DNA of 25,056 nucleotides, from contig CACZQT010000054.1 in assembly GCA_902783295.1 (NCBI GenBank), positions 1 through 25,056 on the forward strand, in the 5' to 3' direction. This DNA comes from an uncultured Lachnospiraceae bacterium (GTDB taxonomy: Bacteria; Bacillota; Clostridia; Lachnospirales; Lachnospiraceae). Shown here piece after piece: positions 13,945 through 21,025 of this stretch. The translations under genes and the position numbers were made by a program. Under the pieces are notes generated by a model. The model was not told the origin of the DNA and searched no databases. It worked only from the letters and a program-made list of their open reading frames with translations. The first letter of the stretch is position 1. Every line of letters starts with the position of its first letter.

Positions 13945-16900
13945 GTCTTTTGCCAATAAGACAGTTCTGGATTTTGAACAGGGAATAATGGGTATCGTCG
14001 GCCCGAACGGAAGCGGCAAAAGCAATGTGGCGGATGCGGTTCGCTGGGTCCTGGGTGAGCAGAGCGCGAAGCAGCTTCGCGGTTCGAACATGCAGGATGT
14101 CATTTTTGCGGGTACGGAAAACCGGAAACCACTGGGGTATGCTTCAGTGATCCTGACGATCGACAACAGGGACCATCTTCTGCAGGTGGATTACGAAGAG
14201 GTTGAGGTGGCCCGCCGGGTCTACCGGTCCGGTGAGAGCGAATATCTCCTCAACGGACATGCCTGCCGCCTGAGGGATATCCAGGAACTGTTCTATGATA
14301 CCGGTGTCGGCAAGGAAGGATATTCCATTATCGGACAGGGACAGATTGACAAGATCCTTTCCAACAAACCGGAAGACCGCCGGGAACTGTTTGATGAAGC
14401 AGCGGGGATTGTAAAATTTAAAAAACGTAAGCTGATCACCCAGAAAAAACTGGAAACCGAAGAAGGGAATCTGGTAAGGGTGACAGATATCCTGAATGAA
14501 CTGGAAAAGCAGGTGGGTCCTCTGTCCCGTCAGTCAGAGAAAGCCAGACAATACCTGAAATGGCGGGAGGAACTGAAAAGTGCGGATATGCAGGCTTTCC
14601 GGCTGGAAAGCGGGGAATACCGCCGCAGGATCGGAGAGGCCGAGAAAAACAGCGCCATTGTCGGAGAAGATCTGGCACAGGTGAGGGCGGAAGCAGAAAA
14701 GCTGAAGCAGCGGTATGATGAACTGTCCGAACAGCTTTCCGTACTGAACGAAGCCCTGCAGAACCTGCAGTCGGGTATCAGTTCGAAGAAGATCGCCAGG
14801 GAGAGCCTGATTGGCCGAGTCCGGATCCTGGAAGAACAGATTCAGGCTGCGCAGGCCAGCGAACAGAGCATCCGGGAGAGGATCGAAAAACTGGACCGGG
14901 ATGCAGCGGAACGGCAGAAGGAATACCTGCGCCTGAAAGAGGAAAAGCAGGGACTGATCCGGGACCTCGGCGCCGGTGAAACGGAAACGGCCTCGAAGGA
15001 ACAGGAACTGGCCGGGCTCCAGGAAGAGATCCGGAGGCTGGAGGAAAAGGCTGTATCGCTGCAGCAGAAACGCATGACTGCCATGGATGAAAAGGCAGAA
15101 CTGGCTGCGTCCATGTGGCGTCTGAAAACCCTGCGGGAGCAGGCGGAAGAACAGTTGTCACGGATATTAAGCGGGACGGCGGACGGCAGGCAGGAACGGC
15201 AGGAGGTAAACCGTCAGATCCGGGAAGGAAAGACTGCCCTGGACAAGCTTGCTGAGGAGGAAAAGAGCCTTCGCGCCGAGCAGGCGGCAGCTACGCAGCA
15301 GGGGTCGGAAGCGGAAAGACGGCTCCGGAACCTGAATGAGAAGCTGGCGCAGCAGCAGCAGAGATATTCCGCCAGGCGTTCCCAGAGAGATTCTCTTCTG
15401 AATCTGGCAGAACGTTATGAGGGATACGGGAACAGTGTCCGGCGGGTCATGGAGCAGAAAGGAAGAATTCCCGGGATCCACGGAGTAGTGGCAGACCTGT
15501 TTCAGACCGGACAGGAATATGAAACAGCCATCGAGACAGCTCTGGGCGGCCGGATCCAGAATATAGTGACTGATACGGAAAAGACGGCAAAGCAGCTGGT
15601 ATCTTTTCTGAAAGAAAACAAATATGGGAGAGCTACGTTCCTGCCGATTGAAAGTGTAAAAGGAAGGGATGGTTTTCCCCGCCCGGAAGCCCTGAAGGAA
15701 ACCGGAGCAGTGGGCATTGCCTCCGGTCTTGTGGAGGTGGAGGAAGAATACAGAGGTATCGCCGCTTTCCTCCTGGGAAGGTATCTGGTGGTTGACAACA
15801 TCGATCATGCTCTGGCAATCGCCGCCAAATACCGCTATTCCCTGAATCTGGTAACTCTGGAGGGAGAACTTTTAAGCCCGGGCGGCGCCATTACAGGCGG
15901 TGCCTATAAGAACAGCAGCAATCTGCTCGGACGGCGCAGGGAAATCGAAGCGCTTGAGGAAGAATGCAGCAGGCTCGCTGTGCAGATTACGGAACTCCGG
16001 GAAGAGGCCGGAAGGACGGAAACAAAAGCTGCTCAGGCGCAGGCAAGGAAAGAAGAAGCCGGGAGAAAGCTTCATGCCCTGGAGCTGGCCCGGAATACTG
16101 CTTCCATGGATCTGGCGCAGCATAAGAGCCGGGACGAGGAACTGAAGGCTTCCCAGGACAGGCGGGACGCGGATGAGAAAGAATGCCGCCGGAATATTTC
16201 TGCCTGGAGCCGGGAACTGGAAGGACAGGAAGCCAGCCTGAAAACTCTCGAAGAGCATCAGGCAGAGTGGGAAAGCACGGGTGAGAAAACAGAGAAGCGG
16301 CTGGAGGAACTGCGGGCTGAAGTGGAGCAGGAATCATCTGCGCTGACCAGGCTGCAGCAGGAAACGGCTTCTCTGGCACAGAAAGCAGAATTCCTGACAG
16401 AGACCCAGACACGTGTTCTGAGGGAACGAGAAGATTTTCTGACGGAACTGGCTGCTCTTTCAGAAAGTGTGGAAGGCGGGCAGCATTTCGCGGAGGACAA
16501 ACAGGCACAGATCGAAGCCTGTCAGCAGGAAATCCGGCAGATCGAAGAAGAAGTGGCTTCTATGGAGAAGGAGGCCGAAGAAAAAAATACGCAGAGAGAA
16601 AGTGCGCAGACCGGCCAGCAGTCGATTTATGGAGAGCGGGAGCAGCTTTCAGAACGTATGAGCCGCCTGGAAAAAGAATCCTACCGGCTGGAGAACTCTC
16701 TGGAACGACTGAACGATCAGCTTGGAAAGCTGGTGGATTATATCTGGACGGAATATGAAATGACGCCATCAGAAGCCGAAGCCGCAGCGGGAGAAGAAAC
16801 GGTTTCCCTGTCGGAAAGCCGGAAGACCGTGAGTCGTCTCAAACAGCAGATCCGGGAACTTGGACCTGTTAATGTCAATGCCATTGAGGAGTACAAAGAG

Positions 16901-17470
16901 GTTTCGGAACGGTACGAATTCCTGAAAGCCCAGCATACGGATCTGGTGGAAGCAGCAGAGAGCCTGAAGAAGATTATCCGGGATCTGGAAAACGGAATGC
17001 GGTCCCGGTTCCGGGAGAACTTTGCCAGGATTCAGGAAGAGTTCGGGAAAGTGTTCCGGGATCTCTTCGGAGGAGGCAAGGGAAGGCTGGAGCTGGCGGA
17101 AGCGGAGGATTTACTGGAAGCGGGCATTATCATCAATGCCCAGCCGCCCGGCAAAAAACTGCAGAACATGATGCAGCTTTCCGGCGGAGAGAAAGCACTT
17201 ACGGCAATTGCTCTGCTGTTTGCCATTCAGAACCTGAAGCCTTCGCCTTTCTGCCTGCTGGATGAGATCGAGGCAGCCCTGGACGAGCCGAATGTGGACC
17301 GATATGCGGAGTATCTGAACCGCCTCAAAAAACAGACACAGTTCATTGTCCTCACACACCGGCGCGGTACCATGGAACGGGCAGACCGCCTGTACGGGAT
17401 CACTATGCAGGAAAAAGGGATTTCCGCGCTGGTGTCCGTAAACCTGTCTGACCCGGCTCTGACAGAGTAG
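13910..17470 (+). CDS. smc: Chromosome segregation ATPase SMC
   Basis: An 1186-residue full-length condensin subunit that compacts and segregates the chromosome with ScpA/ScpB. Walker A is GPNGSGKSN (31-39), followed by WVLGEQSAKQLRG. A first coiled coil covers about 165-500. The hinge starts near residue 521 (GIHGVVADLF) and runs to about 680 (GGAITGGAYKNSSNLLGRR). The second coiled coil covers about 680-1010. The ABC signature LSGGEKAL starts at L1090 and Walker B contains D1118-E1119 (LLDEIEAALDEPN). GAAAGAGG (13897-13904) inside rnc is the ribosome binding site. In many Firmicutes ftsY follows smc; here a terminator palindrome and a sigma factor do. Confidence 0.98.
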   Translation: MYLKRIEALGFKSFANKTVLDFEQGIMGIVGPNGSGKSNVADAVRWVLGEQSAKQLRGSNMQDVIFAGTENRKPLGYASVILTIDNRDHLLQVDYEEVEVARRVYRSGESEYLLNGHACRLRDIQELFYDTGVGKEGYSIIGQGQIDKILSNKPEDRRELFDEAAGIVKFKKRKLITQKKLETEEGNLVRVTDILNELEKQVGPLSRQSEKARQYLKWREELKSADMQAFRLESGEYRRRIGEAEKNSAIVGEDLAQVRAEAEKLKQRYDELSEQLSVLNEALQNLQSGISSKKIARESLIGRVRILEEQIQAAQASEQSIRERIEKLDRDAAERQKEYLRLKEEKQGLIRDLGAGETETASKEQELAGLQEEIRRLEEKAVSLQQKRMTAMDEKAELAASMWRLKTLREQAEEQLSRILSGTADGRQERQEVNRQIREGKTALDKLAEEEKSLRAEQAAATQQGSEAERRLRNLNEKLAQQQQRYSARRSQRDSLLNLAERYEGYGNSVRRVMEQKGRIPGIHGVVADLFQTGQEYETAIETALGGRIQNIVTDTEKTAKQLVSFLKENKYGRATFLPIESVKGRDGFPRPEALKETGAVGIASGLVEVEEEYRGIAAFLLGRYLVVDNIDHALAIAAKYRYSLNLVTLEGELLSPGGAITGGAYKNSSNLLGRRREIEALEEECSRLAVQITELREEAGRTETKAAQAQARKEEAGRKLHALELARNTASMDLAQHKSRDEELKASQDRRDADEKECRRNISAWSRELEGQEASLKTLEEHQAEWESTGEKTEKRLEELRAEVEQESSALTRLQQETASLAQKAEFLTETQTRVLREREDFLTELAALSESVEGGQHFAEDKQAQIEACQQEIRQIEEEVASMEKEAEEKNTQRESAQTGQQSIYGEREQLSERMSRLEKESYRLENSLERLNDQLGKLVDYIWTEYEMTPSEAEAAAGEETVSLSESRKTVSRLKQQIRELGPVNVNAIEEYKEVSERYEFLKAQHTDLVEAAESLKKIIRDLENGMRSRFRENFARIQEEFGKVFRDLFGGGKGRLELAEAEDLLEAGIIINAQPPGKKLQNMMQLSGGEKALTAIALLFAIQNLKPSPFCLLDEIEAALDEPNVDRYAEYLNRLKKQTQFIVLTHRRGTMERADRLYGITMQEKGISALVSVNLSDPALTE

Positions 17471-17485
17471 ATTATACAGTTTTAC

Positions 17486-17558
17486 AGCGGGACAAGGGGA
17501 CAGTCCCTCTGTCCCTGAAGGACAGAGGGACTGTCCCCTTGTCCCGCTTTTTTCTTTT
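17486..17558 (+). terminator. Very long palindromic terminator after smc
   Basis: A perfect 28-bp stem (17487-17514 with 17520-17547), extended by an A-T pair to 29 bp, with a 5-nt CTGAA loop. It is followed by TTTTTTCTTTT on the plus strand. The arm is itself repetitive: GGGACA occurs twice, and GGACAG/CTGTCC form a nested palindrome within one arm. It can terminate smc, but it is far longer than a usual terminator. Its internal repetition suggests a dispersed palindromic repeat recruited as a terminator. Confidence 0.85.
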
Positions 17559-17563
17559 CCGGA

Positions 17564-17591
17564 TGTAACCGATTCGCAGAAATATGTACAT
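17564..17591 (+). promoter_or_regulatory. Candidate ECF-type promoter of the sigma/beta-propeller pair
   Basis: TGTAACC (17564-17570) has the AAC core typical of ECF -35 elements, and 16 nt after AAC lies GTACATA (17586-17592). Spacing fits ECF promoters, whereas no good sigma-A promoter is visible here. The predicted start would fall just before the ribosome binding site. It implies autoregulation, by analogy with other ECF genes. Confidence 0.4.
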
Positions 17592-17613
17592 ACAGATTGA
17601 AAGGGGGTGCGGC

Positions 17614-18165
17614 ATGGAGGACCTGGAAATCATAGAACTGTATTGGAAAAGAGATGAGAGCGCTATTGATGAGACGGCTGCCAAATACGGGGAAAGGCTG
17701 CTCCGGATGGGGAAAAACATGGTAACGCCGGAGGATGCGGAAGAATGCGTGAACGATACGTACCTGGCAGCCTGGAATCAGATCCCCCCGACCCGGCCGT
17801 CCTGTCTGTTTGCCTGGCTGGCGAAAGTCTGCAGGAATGCCATCTGTCATCGGATTTCCTGGATGCAGGCTAAAAAACGGAATGCCGTCACAATGCCTCT
17901 GGAAGAGGAACTGGCAGAGTGCCTGCCTTCTTCCACAACAGAGGAAGAAGTGGATGCCAGGGAACTGGGACGCTTTCTTTCCGTTTTCCTGGAGGGGCTG
18001 CCGCGGGAAAAGAGGCTGTTTTTCATGAGAAGGTACTGGTTCGGTGATTCCATTGCAGACATCGCAGGCCGGTTCGGCGTGGGCGAAAGCAAGGTAAAGG
18101 TAACGCTGCACCGTACACGTGAACAGCTGAAGAGGGAACTGGAAAAGGAGGGATACGCACAATGA
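17614..18165 (+). CDS. ECF-type RNA polymerase sigma factor
   Basis: A 183-residue protein with sigma-70 regions 2 and 4. Region 2 spans about residues 15-75: DETAAKYGERLLRMGKNM, then DAEECVNDTYLAAWNQIPP and LFAWLAKVCRNA. Region 4 (about 125-180) ends in a helix-turn-helix (DSIADIAGRFGVGESKVKV, then LHRTREQLKREL). There is no region 3 or 1.1, as expected for ECF factors. Start 17614 is chosen because AAGGGGG (17601-17607) lies 6 nt upstream; the in-frame ATG 17584 lies in the candidate -10. The stop overlaps the next start as ATGA (18162-18165), strongly implying co-regulation with the membrane protein downstream. Confidence 0.9.
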   Translation: MEDLEIIELYWKRDESAIDETAAKYGERLLRMGKNMVTPEDAEECVNDTYLAAWNQIPPTRPSCLFAWLAKVCRNAICHRISWMQAKKRNAVTMPLEEELAECLPSSTTEEEVDARELGRFLSVFLEGLPREKRLFFMRRYWFGDSIADIAGRFGVGESKVKVTLHRTREQLKRELEKEGYAQ

Positions 18166-20507
18166 CAGAGAAAGACCTGATGGAAGGTTTGAATCATATC
18201 GAAGATTCCCTGATCGAGGAGGCAGCCGCGCCGGTAAGGCACCGGCGGTTTCTGCGTCTTCCGGCCGCGGCTGCCGCCGTGCTGGTGTTAGGTGCAGGTA
18301 TATACGCTGCTGCCTTTGGACTTTTTCCTCCTCATAAGAATATGTCTTCGGGAGATCAGGTTCTGATGAAGGAAAGCTCTGCAGGAGAAGAGGCAGACAT
18401 GGCAGCATACGAGGCGGACCAGGCAGATGACGATGTGGACCTGATACCGGAAGCAGCCATGCAGGAAGCAGCTGCTGGAGAAGCTGCTGTGCCGGAGGCT
18501 GAGGAATGGGAGGAAGCAGCATTCCAGGAGGCTGAAGCACAGGAAGAGGCGGCTGAACCGGATGCGGGAGATATGAAAGAAGCAGCCGCCCCGGAAACGG
18601 AGGCAGCTGCGCTGACAGGGAAAATTGCTCAACAGAGTGCTGCGAAAACTCTGGAGAAAGATGGCGGACCTGTCCGCGCCGGCATTGCCGGCAGGAAAGA
18701 ACTGGGAGAGGATTACCATGCGGCTGCCGACTATGGAGAAATCTATGATCTGCTGAAGGCGGAACGGGATGCCCGGGAAGAACAGTTTACAGACAGTATT
18801 GCGGCTCCGGAAGATCTGGCTGTCACAGGAACTGTCTCCACCACAGGAACTGAAGCAGCCGCGGAAGATCTGGCTGTTATGGGAACGGCTCCCGCTGCAG
18901 CCGCCGCCAAGGAGGCCGGGACCGGCGCAGAGGTGAGTACGGTGACATATGCCGGCAATGAAGAGGCTGCCGGTTATTCCGTAACAAACGTAATGACCGA
19001 AGGTGTGGATGAGAGTGATATCATCCGGACTGACGGGAAATATATCTACAGGGTCAGCCGCGGCGGTGTTTCCATGACGGATATCCGCGATGGAAAGCCA
19101 GGGGAAACGATAACCCTGGATATTCCCGAAGAGGCAGCCATGGATACAGTGGAAGAACTGTATGTGGACGGCAGCAGCCTGGTGGTGCTGGGATGGCGGC
19201 TCCCGCAGCAGGAATCCTTCAGTACCTGGGACGATGTACTGCAGGATGAGGAGGCGGACATATGGACAGAGCCGTCTTATACCCAAACTATTGCAGCCGT
19301 GTTTGACCTGACGGAGGAAGGCAGTCCTGTGTATACGGGGTTTGCCAGTCAGGACGGAAGCTATTATACTTCCCGGAAAGTGGGGGACATGCTGTACCTC
19401 TTCACCCGCTGCGGCATTACCCTGCCTGTACTGGAGAAGAAGGATGCTCTGACGGAAGAGGCCCTGAACAACTGGATCCCGAAGGTGAACGGGATACCGG
19501 TGGCTGCAGACTGTATTTACCTGACGGAGAAGGCTGAGTCAGGAATTCTGGTTTCTTCTCTGCGGATTCCTTCTCCCCGGGAAACAGTGGACGCAAAATT
19601 CCTCTTTACCTGGTGGGCGGAAACTTATGTCGGTTCCAAAGCCATGTACCTGTACTATGAAAAATACCTGGAAGGTACGGAGTTTACGCGCATCCTGAAG
19701 CTTCCGTATGAAGACGGCTTGATTTCCGCAGGTGCCGCAGCTGCAGTGCCGGGAGGTATCCGGGACCGTTTTGCCATTCAGGAGGCAGACGGCTGCCTGC
19801 GGGTCCTGACGACGGACTGGGGGGTTGAGGATGCCCGGAACCGCCTGATCCTGCTGGACGAAAACCTGAAGGAGACCGGACGGATAGAAGATATCGCACA
19901 TGGCGAAGTAGTCTACGCCGCCCGGTATATCGGAGATCTGGCGTATTTTGTCACCTACCGGAATACAGACCCGCTGTTTGCCGCAGATCTTTCGGATCCT
20001 TCAAATCCGGTGCTTTTAGGTGAACTGGAGATCTCCGGGTTCTCGGAATACCTGCATCCCTGGGATAAAACACATCTGCTGGGGATCGGCTATGAAACGG
20101 ATCCGGAAACAGGAGATTTCCGGGGGGTTAAGCTGACGATGTTTGATATCTCCGATCCGGTGAACATCCTGGCGGAAAGCGTACGCGTCCTGGAAGGAGA
20201 CCAGGGAAGCAGCGCCATTGACTGGAATTACAAGGCCATTCTCGTAAGCCCTGAGAAGAACCTCTTCGGATTTATGACCTGGCGGCAGACCGGAACCGAT
20301 ATGCTTCCCTGCTACAATGTATTCTCCTGGGACGGAAAAGACGGCTTTATCGAAAAGCTCAGAAATATCCGGAAAGGGTACGATGAACTGTATGAGGAAT
20401 GCCGCGGACTGTATGCAGGAAATACCTTCTATGTGGCTGACGAAGCGCATATTTATGCATTTAATATGGGAGATGGCGGCAAAGCCTGGGACCTGATTCC
20501 GCAGTAA
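18162..20507 (+). CDS. Membrane-anchored C-terminal beta-propeller protein, putative anti-sigma/sensor
   Basis: A 781-residue protein. A short cytoplasmic N-terminus (residues 1-27, LMEGLNHIEDSLIEEA) resembles the brief sigma-interacting segments of other Clostridia ECF partners. One membrane helix follows (about 28-52, Ala/Val/Leu-rich). An unusual Glu/Ala-rich low-complexity linker spans about 60-270. From NVMTEGVDESDIIRTDGKYIY the extracellular part matches the secreted beta-propeller family (PF09826-type): repeated beta blades with aromatic/Gly turns, such as VAADCIYLTEK, YIGDLAYFVTYR and LYAGNTFYVADE. No enzymatic motif is seen. The ATGA overlap with the sigma gene suggests it holds or releases that sigma in response to an envelope signal; this is inference. 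The linker contains two copies of EDLAV[TM]GT. Confidence 0.8.
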   Translation: MTEKDLMEGLNHIEDSLIEEAAAPVRHRRFLRLPAAAAAVLVLGAGIYAAAFGLFPPHKNMSSGDQVLMKESSAGEEADMAAYEADQADDDVDLIPEAAMQEAAAGEAAVPEAEEWEEAAFQEAEAQEEAAEPDAGDMKEAAAPETEAAALTGKIAQQSAAKTLEKDGGPVRAGIAGRKELGEDYHAAADYGEIYDLLKAERDAREEQFTDSIAAPEDLAVTGTVSTTGTEAAAEDLAVMGTAPAAAAAKEAGTGAEVSTVTYAGNEEAAGYSVTNVMTEGVDESDIIRTDGKYIYRVSRGGVSMTDIRDGKPGETITLDIPEEAAMDTVEELYVDGSSLVVLGWRLPQQESFSTWDDVLQDEEADIWTEPSYTQTIAAVFDLTEEGSPVYTGFASQDGSYYTSRKVGDMLYLFTRCGITLPVLEKKDALTEEALNNWIPKVNGIPVAADCIYLTEKAESGILVSSLRIPSPRETVDAKFLFTWWAETYVGSKAMYLYYEKYLEGTEFTRILKLPYEDGLISAGAAAAVPGGIRDRFAIQEADGCLRVLTTDWGVEDARNRLILLDENLKETGRIEDIAHGEVVYAARYIGDLAYFVTYRNTDPLFAADLSDPSNPVLLGELEISGFSEYLHPWDKTHLLGIGYETDPETGDFRGVKLTMFDISDPVNILAESVRVLEGDQGSSAIDWNYKAILVSPEKNLFGFMTWRQTGTDMLPCYNVFSWDGKDGFIEKLRNIRKGYDELYEECRGLYAGNTFYVADEAHIYAFNMGDGGKAWDLIPQ

Positions 20508-20527
20508 TCTCACATCAGACGTGCAGT

Positions 20528-20600
20528 ACCACCGCCCCCGTCCAATTGTTACAGAGAATTTAACAATTGGACGGGGGCGGTGGTGTTGCTTGCATTTTTT
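20528..20600 (+). terminator. Long hairpin after the beta-propeller gene, probable terminator
   Basis: A perfect 24-bp stem (20528-20551 with 20561-20584) and a 9-nt loop. The stem can extend through GCA/TGC around a 2-nt internal loop. A T6 run follows at 20595-20600, farther away than in a canonical terminator. It separates the sigma module from the ATPase operon promoter. It may be a palindromic repeat that also terminates. Confidence 0.65.
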
Positions 20601-20618
20601 CATGGCTTCTGTTAAGAT
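20590..20618 (+). promoter_or_regulatory. Candidate promoter of the V-type ATPase operon
   Basis: TTGCAT (20590-20595), a 17-nt spacer, then TAAGAT (20613-20618) with TGT just before it (extended -10). The leader would be about 75 nt and contain a GGCAG/CTGCC hairpin (20644-20659). A TATAAT at 20667-20672 lacks a convincing -35. Confidence 0.4.
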
Positions 20619-20698
20619 TAGCATGTTGTTAATCGGTGGAAAAGGCAGCTTTGTCTGCCGCAACCGTATAATCCATGGAGATGGGAGGCGATAAAGGA

Positions 20699-21025
20699 AT
20701 GTCGCTTGAGAATTTGAAACGGATCACAGATGCAGAAGAAGAGGCCGTTTCCATTCGCAAACAGGCGCAGGCGGACGTTCGGAAACTGGCGGATCAATGC
20801 CGGAAAGAAGCAGCGAACTTGGTGGAGGATGCCAGAAAACAGGCAGAGGCCAGGTACCAGGAAGCTCTTCGGAAGGCGGAAAAAGAGGCGCAGGCCGAGT
20901 ATGACAAACGCCTGGCTGAGGTGGCAAAGGAGTGCGAAGCCCTGAAAACCTCGGCAGCCGGAAAGCTGCCGGAAGCCGTGAAGTTGATCAAAGGAAAGGT
21001 TGTGAAGCCCAGTGTCAATTGCTAA
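20699..21025 (+). CDS. ntpF: V-type ATPase peripheral stalk subunit (G/F, NtpF-like)
   Basis: A 108-residue, almost wholly helical, charged protein (ENLKRITDAEEEAVSIRKQA and ARKQAEARYQEALRKAEKEA) with long coiled-coil character. This matches the small peripheral-stalk subunit that pairs with subunit E in bacterial V-type ATPases (variously called G, H or F). Function is assigned mainly from length, coiled coil and position directly before subunit I. Start 20699 follows GGGAGG (20683-20688) by 10 nt; the upstream in-frame ATG 20675 has no spaced ribosome binding site. Its end overlaps subunit I by 14 nt. Confidence 0.82.
   Translation: MSLENLKRITDAEEEAVSIRKQAQADVRKLADQCRKEAANLVEDARKQAEARYQEALRKAEKEAQAEYDKRLAEVAKECEALKTSAAGKLPEAVKLIKGKVVKPSVNC

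Noticed and set aside
17482..18540. A 352-codon minus-strand frame across the smc palindrome and sigma gene
   Set aside because: Pro/Leu/Gln-rich shadow translation; repeated GTVPLS-type peptide comes only from the palindrome.
20667..20672. Perfect TATAAT before the ATPase operon as the main promoter
   Set aside because: No acceptable -35 at 15-19 nt spacing and no TGn extension; the TTGCAT-17-TAAGAT element upstream fits better.
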